Shown piece after piece: positions 11,642 to 24,600 of a DNA stretch of 64,000 bases. Origin of the DNA: Rotaria sordida (Eukaryota; Rotifera; Eurotatoria; Philodinida; Philodinidae); assembly GCA_905250125.1 (NCBI GenBank), contig CAJNOL010000237.1, forward strand, positions 1 to 64,000, in the 5' to 3' direction. The translations under genes and the position numbers were made by a program. Position 1 is the stretch's first letter. Every line of letters begins with the position of its first letter. The notes beneath the pieces are model-generated. The model did no database searches. It was not told the DNA's origin and was given only the letters and a program-made list of their open reading frames with translations.

Positions 11642-13900
11642 TCCATAGTGTATTTAGGAGTCCGAATTAAGATCTTTTGATTCGATTTAAACTCTATGTT
11701 TTGGTTTTTGTGACGTATACGTGTCAGACAAAGTTAAGAGATAGTCAAAATAGAAGAGAATATATAATAGATTCAAAGACAAAAAAAATAAATCAAAAAA
11801 AAGATGAGAAGAAAAGAACTAATGCTGCATATTTATATATAATTATGTTTAAATTTAAATAAAATCTAGCTGAATCTAAAAATCTGTAGAGTTTGCGATT
11901 GTTGTCAGTTGAAATCTGATTTGTTTTATTAAGACCCATCGCAATTGCTATCAAATTTCTCTCATATAATATTTGTCCACAAAACAACTATGTATGGCAT
12001 TTTCACAAATAATTACAAAAAATTAAAAAAATTTTTTTGATTGTGTGAATAGATTTGATGACGTAAGTAAAGTTAGCCCCATATTCGAGTTTTTTGTATC
12101 CGGATTCGTTTTTGGACTTGGGTTGGCTCTCTACTTGGTTGGATTATATGCATTACTTTGACATCACTTTCATTCAATGACTTTCATTACTTTGATGATG
12201 TCAAAATCATTATATTAGTTTCGTTCCTTTTGCATCGTTTTGATTCCATGATTTTGATTTCTTCTAAAAAATCAAAATTATTACAATATAGTGTGCTCTA
12301 TAAGTCTCTTCTCAAAAGTTTTTGGTATATCTTTACTATTTCCTTTTACTTTATCAAATGACTCTTTTTAAATGATAGGTGCGTACATCAGATTTTTATT
12401 TATACGAAGATGCTGCAAAACTATCATCTTCAGTCGAAATACCAAGATTCAGTCTCTTTTCTAGATGTACAACAGCATTATAGAGCAATTCATTTCCAAT
12501 TCTTTCTATTTTTTCAATTATTAACATCCTCACACATTCCATTAGTTAATAAATACAGCTGCCGTATTGGATACACTGAGGATCAATAGATGACTGGAAA
12601 TTCTTAATGTACTCAGCAAAAGTTAATGTGATATGTAAGGTCAAGGACAATAATCATTCTCAGGGAATAAACAATCAAAAAGAATTCATTTAAATGGTTA
12701 TTTCGAAACTTTTCATCAATAAAATTCTATGACTTCGATTATTTCATAAAAATCAATATTATTACAATAATCTTATAATCTGTGTATCCCCACATGTCCT
12801 TTTAGTCTCTTCGATCTTTCAGATCTCTTTAGTCCCTATGATGGTGAGAGTGAAGTTAATTTTTGAGGTTGTGCATTGATACTGGCAAGAAATATCATTA
12901 AAAGACTGAATGAGCTAACAGAAGTCAAGAGACTAAAGTGATTATGTGATCTCGAGAAAGTTAGACTGGGAAACTTTCGATTTCTTGTAGACTCCTCACG
13001 CCAGTACAAATTCATCTATATGACAGTAAGCTACAATATAACACTTTTAACAGTAGGGGACACATATCCAGATTCTGTGAGTTTTAAACTCATGGAACTC
13101 TCAAATGTGCAGCTTCACTCATGAAAACCTCGAAAGTCAAGCAATTTCAACAACCAAAGCAATTCTAAGAACTTGTTGAAATTTAGGTAACGAATCCACT
13201 CTAACGCTTCAAACAAAATTGGCATCATCACGCTTTGATTACCCACAAATTCTAAACAACTGCAGTGGTGTTTTACATCTGGAAATGCGAGATACGAGAA
13301 ATGTCATGACAGATGATAAATATATAGTATAATCTTTTCCGCGGATATTTAAATTTGGATATGACTGCGTGTAATGAGAACCGAAACTAATACCACACCA
13401 ACATTTATCCACTTCCGAGAGTCCTGCGGGTTCTGTGAGTGAAGTTGCACTTTTGTGAATTCTAGGAATTCAGAACTCAAGTAGTCTAGCCACTGCTAAC
13501 TTTTGGTCAAGCCTAAATATTTTATTTAACATTCGATTTATGTGGGCACTTGTCACCATATCGATCGAATCATCTCGGCCCAGCCCAATGAAACCTCTAC
13601 GAAGGACCTTGAAAAATATATCATCAAGAAATTCATATTATTAAGATAAAACCTTTATTGCTTTTACATTATATTGATAGATAAGTCGTATGTTAATGAT
13701 AAACTATAATCTACATTAGTAAATTTAGTTATATACAATCATTTCGAATAATTTTTCAAACTAGATCATTAATTACTAGTATAAATCGTTTTATTTTTAT
13801 ATTTCCTAGAAGATGCATAACAGCGGACATAGAAAAACAAAACAAACAAAAAAACAAAAGCACACATAACATAATTGTTCTAATACATTTATTGGCACTT
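11642..13900. other. gene-free spacer with weak inverted repeats
   Basis: No gene is supported over 2.2 kb between the esterase and HSP60 genes. A decayed foldback spans about 13068-13480: gtgcagcttcactcatgaaa on the left pairs with gtgagtgaagttgcac on the right. A weaker inverted pair around tagtctctt lies at about 12800 and 12935. Confidence 0.4.
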
Positions 13901-13901
13901 T

Positions 13902-16763
13902 TTAAAAGCCCATGCCACCCATTCCACCCATACCGCCACCCACTAGAAAAAAAAAAAGAAAACAATTATAAATATGCGAATTTTCAAAATATTTAAAAAT
14001 ACATACTACCACCCATGCCAGCTGCAGCAGCATCTTTTTCGGGTTTAGGTGCTTCGACAACAACAGCTTCTGCTGTTGTCAATAATGAAGCAACACCACT
14101 AGCATCTTGTAAAGCTGATCGAACAACCTATAAGAAAGAAAGAAAAAAAAACAATACATATATTTCTTTTTTTTTGCCAAAATATTTTTCTTTCTTTCAT
14201 ACTTTAGTTGGATCAATAATACCAGCTTTAACCATATCAACAAATTCATCACGTTGTGCATCATAACCAATTTCAAATGGTGACATAAGTACTTTTTCTA
14301 CAATAATACTACCATCTTTACCAGCATTCTTAGCAATTGTTGCACATGGCATACGAAGTGCTTTTCGAACTATTTCCATACCTAAAATAAATTCAATCGA
14401 TATAATAACTATTATTATAAAATATAAATTTCTTTTACCAATTTTTTGATCAGCATTAATTGCACCAGGATCTGTTTCCAATACTTTAAGACAACGTAAA
14501 AGTGCAACACCACCACCAGGTACAATACCTTCTTCAACAGCTGCACGTGTTGCATTTAATGCATCAGTAATACGATCTTTTTTTTCATTAACTTCAACTT
14601 CACTACCACCACCAACTTTTAAAACAGCAATACCATTTGATAATTTAGCTAAACGTTCTTGTAATTTTTCTTTTTCATATTCAGAATTTGTTTCAGATAT
14701 TTCATCTTTAAGTGCATTAACACGTTGTTCAATAGATGATGTATCACCTTTACCACGCATTAATAATGTATCATCTTTTGTTACAATAACTTCACCAACA
14801 CGACCAAAATCTTGAACAGTTACTTCATCAAGTTTAGTTAAATTAGCTTCATCACCAAATACAGTACCACCACAAGCAACAGCTATATCACGTAATGTAT
14901 TTTTACGATTATCACCAAAGCCTGGTGCTTTAATAGCACACACTTGAAGACCAACTTTTAGTCTAAAAAAAATTTAAATTTCATAAATGATTTTGAATTT
15001 TAGCCATAACTATTTCTCGGGAGAGAGATATACGAGACTTAGTTTTTAGGATCCCGCTATCAGTTAATATTTTCCACTGGCTTCGGTCCCGGTGACTTTA
15101 GTTTTTCGGGTTTTGATCTACAGAAAACAACTGCAAACTTCATTCGCATCACAGGTTTAAAAAAATATATTCGATACTCGTTTTTTGATTTATTTAGTTG
15201 GCAATTAACTCTTTTTTGGGATATGTTGTCTCTTAAATTATGTTCTAATTGATAATTCGCTTAAAATCATAGAATATTTAACTGTAATCTTTAGTTCTAG
15301 TTGGAATAAGCATCTTCTCCTAGTTCCGACCTTGGTCTCAACAACTTCTTCTTCCCATGGTACCAATCCCGGTAAACTTTCCAGTTTTGCTCCTGTACAT
15401 TTCTATTCTTGATTCATGCAAGAAAGTCTCTAATGATAGACGTCTTTTATTCTGTTCGAGATGTAAAACTATTCTTATGCCCCAAAGGCATACTCCACAA
15501 CAGCATTAGTCAGATTTACTCGTATTAGTTGTCAGTAAAAAAAATAATCTTTTCCATTCAAATTCTGAAAGGTCAAATCGATTCAGAAGTAACAGCAGAA
15601 TCGCATTGAAAGTTTTTTATTATCAGCATAAATTCATTCAACTATAAAGGACATCGCTTAATACCTTACGCCAACGTGAAATTACATATAAAAACAAATA
15701 TTCTTTTGGAAATACCTGTTAATAACAAGTGTTGTAAGTGCTTCACCATCAATATCTTCAGCAATAATAAGTAATGGTTTACGTTGACTATTAGCTAATT
15801 CTAAGGCTGGAATTAATTCTTGTACTGATGAAATTTTCTTTTCACTTAATAAAACAAAAGCATCTTGATATTCACATTTAGCACCTTTAGTTGTATTAAT
15901 AAAATAAGGTGAAATAAAACCACGATCAAATTTCATGCCTTCAATTACTTCAAGTTCATCCATAAGTGTTTTACCATCCTATAAAAAATAAAAGTTTTAC
16001 AATTTATTCTTTTCATTCATTAAAAAAAAAAGAAAAAATCTTACTTTAACAGTAATAACACCATCTTTACCAACTTTTTTCATAGCATTTGATATAATAT
16101 CACCGATAGATACATCACCATTTGCTGATATTGTTGCAACTTGTGCAATTTCTTCAGGTGTTGTTACAGTTTTAGACATTCGTTTAAGTTCATTAACAAC
16201 AGTTGATACAGCAAGCATAATACCACGACGAACTTCAATTGGATTAGCACCACGAGATATTTTATCAAAACCTTCTTTAGCAATAGCACGTGCAAGAATA
16301 GTTGCAGCTGTTGTACCATCACCTAGATAAGAAATTTTTTTTTTTTTTTTTTTTTTTGTAATTAAAAATTTCATATTAATTGTTCATACCAGCTTCTTCA
16401 TTTGTATTATTTGCAACATCTTGAACAAGTTTAGCACCAATATTTTGAAATTTATCTTTAAGTTCAATTGCTTTAGCAACTGTTACACCATCTTTTGTAA
16501 TTTTTGGTGCACCCCAACTTTGTTCGAGAATAACATTACGTCCCTACAGAAATATATATATATTAAAATTTGATTTTTAAAAATGTTAAACAAACTTTAG
16601 GGCCCATTGTAACAGCAACAGCATCAGCAAGAATATCAACACCTTGTAACATAAGTACTCGAGCATCAGAACCGAATTTAATTTCTTTAGCTAATGAACG
16701 TCGTACAACATGTCGAATTAATGGTGATGTTGTACGTGCAAATGTATTTGCAAAACGATACAT
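13902..16763 (-). CDS. HSPD1: mitochondrial chaperonin HSP60
   Basis: Eight exons (16596-16763, 16390-16543, 16045-16322, 15716-15978, 14439-14962, 14203-14381, 14007-14127, 13902-13942) give 575 residues, the normal group I chaperonin length. The first ~26 residues are Arg/Ser-rich without acids, as in a mitochondrial targeting peptide. Hallmarks include [19 protein letters not shown], the nucleotide-binding [35 protein letters not shown], and the Gly-Met-rich tail ending GGMGF typical of the mitochondrial form. It folds matrix proteins with ATP inside a ring capped by HSP10, whose gene is head to head 281 bp away. The 753-bp intron (14963-15715) is far longer than its 51-69-bp siblings in most positions but shows no clear element. 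Confidence 0.97.
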
Positions 16764-17044
16764 GTTTAATGATGGTAATGTTCTAAATATGATCGATAAA
16801 AGTAAAGTAAATGAAAAAGCAAAAAAAAAGAAATGTAAAAAAGAAGAGAGATGAAATTTAGAATAGAGAAATTTCGTATTTATTTTTCTTTCCTCCGTGT
16901 TGTAGTTGTTTGACCTCCTTCATATGAATGGATCATAAATATGTTCCAATCAAAAAACAACAGAAAGGAATAAGAAAACGACCTAAAATTTATCGCAAAA
17001 AATATTCTCGATTATTCTAGTAGGTCATAGAAATAATTTATTAA
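16764..17044. promoter_or_regulatory. bidirectional HSP60/HSP10 promoter region
   Basis: The 281 bp between the divergent start codons must hold both promoters. It contains GAAATTTC at 16868-16875, which fits the heat-shock-element core GAAnnTTC. A second partial inverted TTC/GA arrangement lies near 17006-17018, and a CCAAT box at 16945-16949. Head-to-head HSP60/HSP10 with a shared promoter is conserved in many animals. Heat induction here is inferred from the motif only. Confidence 0.7.
16868..16875. promoter_or_regulatory. heat-shock-element-like GAAATTTC
   Basis: A palindromic GAA-nn-TTC unit, the minimal pair of inverted HSF pentamers, 105 bp upstream of the HSP60 start. A third in-phase GAA block is not obvious, so it is a partial element. 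Confidence 0.45.
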
Positions 17045-17487
17045 CATGGTGAGTTAGATATAAAATAAGATATATTTTTTTAATTAAAAACAAAAAACAA
17101 TAATAATATTATTATTTTTTTAAAGGCATCTTCAGCATTAAAACGTATTATTCCATTATTTGATCGTGTACTTGTTGAACGATTTGCAGCTGAAACTAAA
17201 AGTAAAGGTGGAATACATATACCAGAAAAAGCTTTAGGTAAAGTACTTAATGCAACTGTGATCGCTGCTGGAAAAGGTCTTAAACAAAAGGTAAATTAAG
17301 ATCTCTTTTTTTTAAGTTCGTCGATCGTTTTTTTTTTTTGTTGTTTTAGGATGGTACTCATGTGCCAATGAGTGTTCAAAATGGTGACAAGGTTCTATTA
17401 CCAGAATATGGTGGTACTAAAGTAGAAATAAATGATAAAGAATATTTCATCTTCAAAGAAGCCGATATTCTTGCGAAATGGGAATAA
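17045..17487 (+). CDS. HSPE1: mitochondrial co-chaperonin HSP10
   Basis: Three exons (17045-17047, 17126-17290, 17350-17487) encode 101 residues, the standard cpn10 length. The first exon contributes only the ATG. Diagnostic segments are RIIPLFDRVLVER at the start, GGIHIPEKA (the mobile-loop region that docks on HSP60), VIAAGKG, and GDKVLLPEYGGTKVEINDKEYFIFKEADILAKWE at the end in the usual order. It forms the heptameric lid of the HSP60 ring in the mitochondrial matrix. As usual for HSP10, no cleavable presequence is seen. Confidence 0.97.
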
Positions 17488-17626
17488 TAGTTTTGTTTCG
17501 TTTTTGCTAAGTTTGTTTTGTTTTTTTTTATGTGTAGGCAAACAATTTGTTCTTGTTATTTTCTATTGTCCCATGTTTCTCGTACTTATTAGGTAAAACA
17601 TACATTCAGTGCTTTTCTATTCTATT

Positions 17627-17632
17627 AATAAA
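17627..17632 (+). terminator. AATAAA polyadenylation signal
   Basis: AATAAA 140 bp beyond the HSP10 stop codon, in an AT-rich 3' region. Confidence 0.45.
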
Positions 17633-17926
17633 ACAACACAAATAAAAAGCACATTAAGCATAAAACTTGTTTTTTTTTTGTAAGTTGAACACATTATTAA
17701 AAGACTAATTATCTATAGAATGAAAATATTTTTTTTACGGATATATATCTGTGTAAATGTAAGTTATCTATCAAGAGAAAAAATTTGAACTATTCATTTA
17801 TCCTATTATAATTTGAAAATTTATGATTACGAAACTACTTGTGCTTATCTTATCGGTTCATATAAAATTTCAATGAAGATTCATTTTCATTTTAAAATTC
17901 ATGATTAACAAATAAAGAAAAATGTA

Positions 17927-20898
17927 TTATGGAAAATATCCAAGTGAATGTTCAAGCGTTGTTTGTTGACGTTGTTCTTCACCATAAAGATAAGCTCCTT
18001 GATCTGTATGACGTAAATATTGTCGATAATCAATTGGTAATTCTGTATCACCAACTGTAAATGATGCAACTCGTTTTGGTTTTGATGAAGATGATGAAAC
18101 ATTCAATTTGTAAGGATGTTGATGAAGATGAGAATTCGATGTAAATGGATATACTTTATTACCATTTTTAATATCTTCTATTGATTTTAATATATAAGGA
18201 ACACGATGATCATCATCAGTTGAATTTATTTTCGTATTTAACATTCGATTTGATACATTTGAATTAATTTGATGAGTATTTGTAAAAGATTTTCTATAAA
18301 ATAAAAAATTCTTTTTTTTCTTCTAATGAATAATTTTCTTACGTTTGATTATTTCGTAATTGTTGTACAAGTGAATAAATATTTTGTTCTTGATTTAAAC
18401 ATGGTGTTGATTGATAATGAGTATTATTAGTATTATTATTATTATATTCATTAATTGGTTTTGTTGATAAAAAATCCAAATTAAGAAAACCATTTAATAA
18501 TTGTCCATTTGTTGAACGAAAAAAAATATTTTCATTACTATCAGATGAACGCATTGTTATATTTTCACGTAAAAATTTTGGTACATAATTACCAATATCA
18601 CCATAATGATTAAGTATAATTTGTGGTTGTAATAAATGACCATCAATAATTGAATTGAATTTTTGTTGATGTGTAATATTATTTATTGTTGGTATAGATT
18701 TTAATAAACGTTTTTTATTATGAAAATAACGTTTTTTATTCATTGTATAATCATCTGAATATGATGTTTGATCAAATGATGCTTGACGTTTAATTGATAC
18801 TTGATTTTTAATTTGTTCAATAGCAACAATATTTAATAAATCATTAAAAATTTCATCAGATTCATCTTTTATTAATGATGATACTTTTATAAAATGACGT
18901 TGTTTTGATGTTGAACATGGTGATGACATACGATGAATGTCTTTATTCATTGTTAATACTTTAGATGTGTCATGAAAAGGAGAAGGATGTCGAACATTAT
19001 TTATTAGTAACGAAGACGACGATAAAGGATTACGAGAAATATTTGTTGTCAAATGAACAACATCATTCGAATTGACATTTGATAATATATGATTAGTCTA
19101 ACAAACAAAAAAATAAATAAACTATTTGTACAAAATTCAGTTGAATTTACTTGTTTATCTGCCATTGTTTGATTATCAATTTGTCGATGTTCCATTATTG
19201 ACATAGGTCGATTTCGTTCAAGATATTTGATTCGTTTTTCTATTTTGACTTCTTTATCATTATCTTTTGTACGTATTAATGTTGTTCTATTTGATAATAT
19301 TGGACTCATTGTTCGTTTAATTATTAATTTACGTATCATATTACATAAATCAAATGCTTTTGATTCACGATGTATATCAAATACATGACAATCGATAAGA
19401 GAACATGAATTACCAACACCTGGTTTTCGTATAAAAAATAATAAAAGTGGTGGATGATATGATGTTGATGTTAAAAGAAGATTGTATTGTGTTTTATTGA
19501 TTGTTGAATAAAGTGAATGAAAACGTTGTTGCTGTTCATAACCTATGGAATAAGAAAAAAGAAATTCTTTTACTAAAATTTAAATAGGCAAATGAATAAT
19601 AATTATTTACATAAAGCTTTACGGATATTATCTTTTTTGAAGAAGAAAGCAAGAAAAAAAAACAACATATCATCATTATTAAATAAATTATGTAAGAATA
19701 ACAATTGATCAATAATCATGAACAAATAGTAAATTTAATGAATATAATTAGTGAATCGATTAAATCTACTCTTTCGATTCACAAAAACAATAAGAAATAA
19801 TATTCATATGAGATTACAATGTAAAACGTCATATAAGTATTATTTTTTTTTTTGTTACAAACGAAACAAATTTAGCACGATTTCCTTGAATTTATTTGTT
19901 ATGATAACAAAAAAAGAATGCTAATCCAGACATACCTACACATAGAATGAACGTGTTGTTTTTATCAAAGGTATATCTCGAAGTCGATACAAGAGAACAA
20001 TCAACGAGGTGATTAAAACAAGAAAAGAAAATATGTTACGAATGTTCGTGTCATTGAGTCTACTTTAAGAATGTGTTGCGGAATTTCGTTGTTAAAGTTT
20101 CATTCATCGTTTGATTTTTCGCATGTCTTTTTTGCAAAAATAATTTCTCAATTATTCATGGTTCAAGAATACATTGAGAGATCAAACCGTTTCGAGACGA
20201 TCAGATTTTAAGATCTGATCGATCATCTTAGACTCCAAGAATAGATGTTATTAATCGAATGAAACAACAACAAAAAAAAAACAGTAAGTATTCGCTTCTA
20301 TAGAAGAAATAATAGACACGATACGAACTATATACAGTCTTGCTATAAAGTGTAATACATTTTATATTAGTATGAATAGTTTATAATGAAATGATGAAAC
20401 TTTCAGAAGCATAAATCTAAAACTAATTTATTTCGATATTTTGAGAGCAAATGATTCTTATAATTTGTTTATAATGAATTTATTGTATCTAACTTTCATC
20501 GATACATCTCGATTTTAATTGTCACTTGTGTTTTATAAAACGATACTGTTGTATTAAAACTTACCAATTGGTAAAAAAGCTGCTTGTATTTGTTTATATT
20601 GTTGATTTTCTGTATTATTGATCATAATAGATAATTTTAATATTTCGATATCAACAATAGATTCAAAATTTAAATAGATAAATGAACGTTTATCTTTTAT
20701 TGTTGCATTAGGTTCAAATATTAATATATCATAATTTGATATAATAATACGACGTTGATCATGACAACGTTCATGATAATATGAAATATATAATTCACGT
20801 AAAGGTTTTTGAAATGATCTTAAATTTAATGGTGATTTTCCTAATAATATTGCACCAAAATAAGGTAAATCTATCGAATAGACACTTTGAGATGGCAT
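17927..20898 (-). CDS. PTB/PID-like domain protein, uncharacterised
   Basis: Four exons (20565-20898, 19151-19542, 18343-19097, 17927-18293) give 615 residues. The N-terminal ~210 residues resemble a phosphotyrosine-binding/PID fold. VYSIDLPYFGAILLGKSP starts like the first PTB strand (YLG position), and HPPLLLFFIRKPG...CHVFD resembles the strand pair and CHVF typical of PTB domains, followed by a helix region SKAFDLCNMIRKL. The rest is low-complexity, rich in Asn, Ser, Thr and His, with no further domain recognised. A signalling-adaptor role is inference from the fold guess. The first ATG (MPSQSVYS) is used; an upstream TTG is not credible. The 1022-bp intron 1 contains nothing identified. 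Confidence 0.6.
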
Positions 20899-21624
20899 GT
20901 CGTTGACAAAAAACAAAAGAAATAAAAAATGAACTTCAATTTTGTATTACACGATGTGACAATGGTGACATTGACAGACGTAGCGTTGACATTAATCTAT
21001 CGATAAGTATGTGTATGTACGTGCAAACCTTGCATTTATACGTGAACGAGACGGATATTCAATAGAATGTTGAAGAAGGATGGATCGAACGTGGTATGTT
21101 TTTATTAAACAAAGAAGAAAAAAAAAANNNNNNNNNNGCTAGTGTATATGCATGTATAACATAAATTTTCTAAGGAGTTTTTCTATTTGTTCTTTGATGT
21201 ATAAGAGATAAAAAATATCTAGCAGTAAGTCTGGTTGATTGATCAATCAATGCAGAATGACCTATTGTGTAGATTTTGAAGTACTACAAGTTTCTAAGAT
21301 TGCACGAATAAATTGTGAATGATAATCAATAAATTTAAATTTCTTTCCGGTATTAACTTTATAAAGCAAATATGCAATGAACGATGGCGAACTACACTGA
21401 GCTAAAAAATTCCAATGTCAATCTATGTAAGGATTTCTTTCCTTGGTCAAATTTTGAAATCGCATGTATACAAGCATTGAAATACTTCTTTCCTTCCATT
21501 AAATTGATTTATGCAAATCTTTGATAACTAGATAAAATTTATTTTTTCTTTCTAAAAAATTATACTACACTTTTATTTATTTTAATCGACAGGAAAAAAA
21601 AAGAGTAAATAGATTTTCGTTTAA
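20899..21624. other. intergenic spacer with assembly gap
   Basis: No gene is supported between the PTB-like gene (divergent) and the end of the UNC-93-like gene. A 10-base N run interrupts it at 21128-21137. Confidence 0.5.
21128..21137. other. assembly gap (10 N)
   Basis: Ten unresolved bases after a poly-A tract. Confidence 1.
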
Positions 21625-24600
21625 TTAATTAGGACGGGGTTCATCAGTCACCTTGATTTTTTTCTTTATTAATAGATATTCCGTTGCACCATAACCAATC
21701 ATACCTAATGTTAAAAATATTAATAAAATAATTAATCCTATTCTTATACGAATATATGGTGTTATTATATAAAATATTACAAAACCACTTGATTCCCAAA
21801 GACGATAATTTGAAAATGCAGCTTCATCTTTATCAGTAAATAAAACACCATAAAATGAAGTTATTTGTGTTTGCCATACAGCATCAGCTATACCCCATAG
21901 ACCAGCTAAAATAAATAAAACATATATTTGTTTATCTGTTGGTTTCCAAATAAACATTGTTATTATTAAAGAATAATTTATTATAGCAGCAATAACAAAA
22001 CATGGCCAACGACCAATAAATTTTACTAATTGACCAAAACAAAAACTACCTATAGAATCACAAATACCATATGCAATTAAAATCAAACCAACATATTTTG
22101 CATTCAATGTACAAGAAACAAAACTCTAAAATAAAAGCAAATAAAAAAGATCAAATATGGCATTGTCGGATAAGATGACAACCCGTTATTTGAGTAGCCC
22201 GATTTGTAGAGCAACTCGGGCCGCATAGAGTGGTATATAGGAAATTGCTTTTTCATCAGGTTTTAATATTTTGACCAATTAAAGGATGTTATAGCAATTG
22301 TGGGTGACATGACCAAATATTAGGACTGAGTATGTCTTCAAATAAACTTGTATTAACTTTCGTTTAAAGTTTCTTCAATTGTGTCTATATAATAATATTA
22401 ACGATAGCTGTCTTCATACATAAAACTTAAGCATTTTTACTAATTTCTATAATTGGTGATGTTTTAAAAAATTCTTCAATACTGCTCCTGAAGATAAAGT
22501 TGACTAACTGTGCAACTTTCTTTCATCAAGCTCTATAGATAAACCAATTGATTATCTGATGAATTGTTGTACATCACCGTCCAATCAATGCGTAAACAAC
22601 GTCAATTGTTCTATTCCTAAGGACAGAAGAGTATATAAGTTTTTGCGGTAAATACTTTTCTGCCCTGAACAATCGAATAATTGACTCTGTTTACATATTG
22701 ATTGGACCGTGACGCACAACAACTCAGAAGACAATCAATTGACATACTTATAGAGTTTTATGGCGCACAATTGCTTAGAAGACTCCACGGTTAGTCGCCT
22801 TTGCCCTCCGGAACAGTATCGAGGAATTTAAACCATCATAATACTCAAAAATTACAGAACCTAGTAGAAATGGTAAGGCTTTGGGTATGAAGAAAGCTAT
22901 TGTGAGTATTATTATATAGACATAACTGAAGACCCGGCAAAAATCTATCGAAGTAACCGTAAACAAAATTTGATATAAGTTTGTTTGGAGACGTACTCAG
23001 TCCTAGTATTTCTTCATATCATCTACAATTGCTATAATGTCCTGTAACTGGTATATGACTTCTCAAAACATTAAAACTTGATGAAAAAACAATTGTCTAT
23101 GTACCATTCGATGCGACACGAGTTGCTCTACGAAACACTATAGATGGCTTTTCAAATGAAGGATATTCATCTTATTCGACAGAGTCCTTTAATTTTTATT
23201 TACTAATGTAAACTGTGCTGAAAGAAATGATTGTTCTAAACCTGACCAAATAGTTAATGGAATAAGAAATAATTGTTTAGCATGACGCAAATGTTTAATT
23301 GTTGAAATAAGTAATGTAATAGAATGACGAAACATAAGAGAAATGTTATCTAAATAAGAATAAATTAAATTTCAATTTTTGTTTTTCTCCTTATTGACTT
23401 TTATTTACCTTTTGATGCTTTTCGTCGTTGATTAAGAAAACTTATTATTATTAATATTGAACAAATACATATACAAATATAAACAATACAAAGAATATTA
23501 ACCTAATATAAAAAACAAAAAATAATAATAATAATATTATGTTTTGAAATTTTTTTTCTACCGTTTTTGGTTCAATTTGATTAATAACTTTAGCACGTTT
23601 ATATTCTTGTTCACTAAAATCTGCTCCACATTTATCATATTTTCTTATTGAATTTGTTCTTGTTTCATTAGTCTTTATTTCCATAGGTTTAAGTATTAAA
23701 TATGATATTAAATTTCCCCATATTTGTGCTATAAAAAAAGAATTTTCTTCTATAGCAAAACAACAAATAATAAACAAACCTGATTGAAAAAACATAAAGA
23801 ATAAACCAAAGAATCTATTGACAATAACATTTTTATCAATAAGTTTACTTTCAGCATAGATTGCACCAGTATCAGTTAAATAACTACATTTTGCAGTCCA
23901 TAATGGTGCGGCAGCTAAACCAACAAGTGCAGCAGCTTTAAAAAAAACAATTGATAACAAATAAAATGTTTAAATCGTTTCTTACCCGGATACATAAGAT
24001 ATGCTTTTGGATAATAATTTGCTGCTATATATAAAAGATACCTTTAAAAAAAAGAAGATATCAGTGATCATATCAAACGTAACGAAATTCACATATAAAA
24101 ATCTTTAGAATATAGTTTAAATTGTTTTTATCTTGACAAAAAACTATCTAAGCTGCTTCGTTCTAAAATTTTTTCCTATAGATATATATATTGGTTGTAA
24201 GAATACGCTGAAAGTTTCAGACGAAAAAAAAAAAGATGTTTCTTTGTCGAATTATTGACTTTTCAAGTGAACTCAATTTTTGTGACATGTCTGTTGCAAA
24301 GGCCCATTTTTGAAAATTCAACATCTTGACGCAAGAATGTTCTATTTATCTGAAATTTTCAGAATATTCTAGAAGTCATTAGACATCTCAATGAGTAAAA
24401 GTTTTAGTTCGAAATTACGTATTTAATTGTTCGAGGAGTCAAAAATCCACTAAACCGGTTATAACTCGGCGCTAAAGGGCCATGGAGACGAACTATTCTA
24501 GGCTTTTGTCAATCTTGCTGAGACCTTCTTCTGGGTTCAATGTGAGTTTAAGCTATGAGTGTCAGTTGAGGAGAACGGCTTATGACAAAAATATGAAATT

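Noticed and set aside
16570-16854. 94-codon plus-strand frame over HSP60 exon 1
   Set aside because: Mirror of the conserved HSP60 N-terminus; no independent support.
22775-22966. 63-codon hydrophobic minus-strand frame in UNC-93 intron 5
   Set aside because: Lies in the arm of the foldback element and pairs with the other arm; it does not join the UNC-93 exons in phase.
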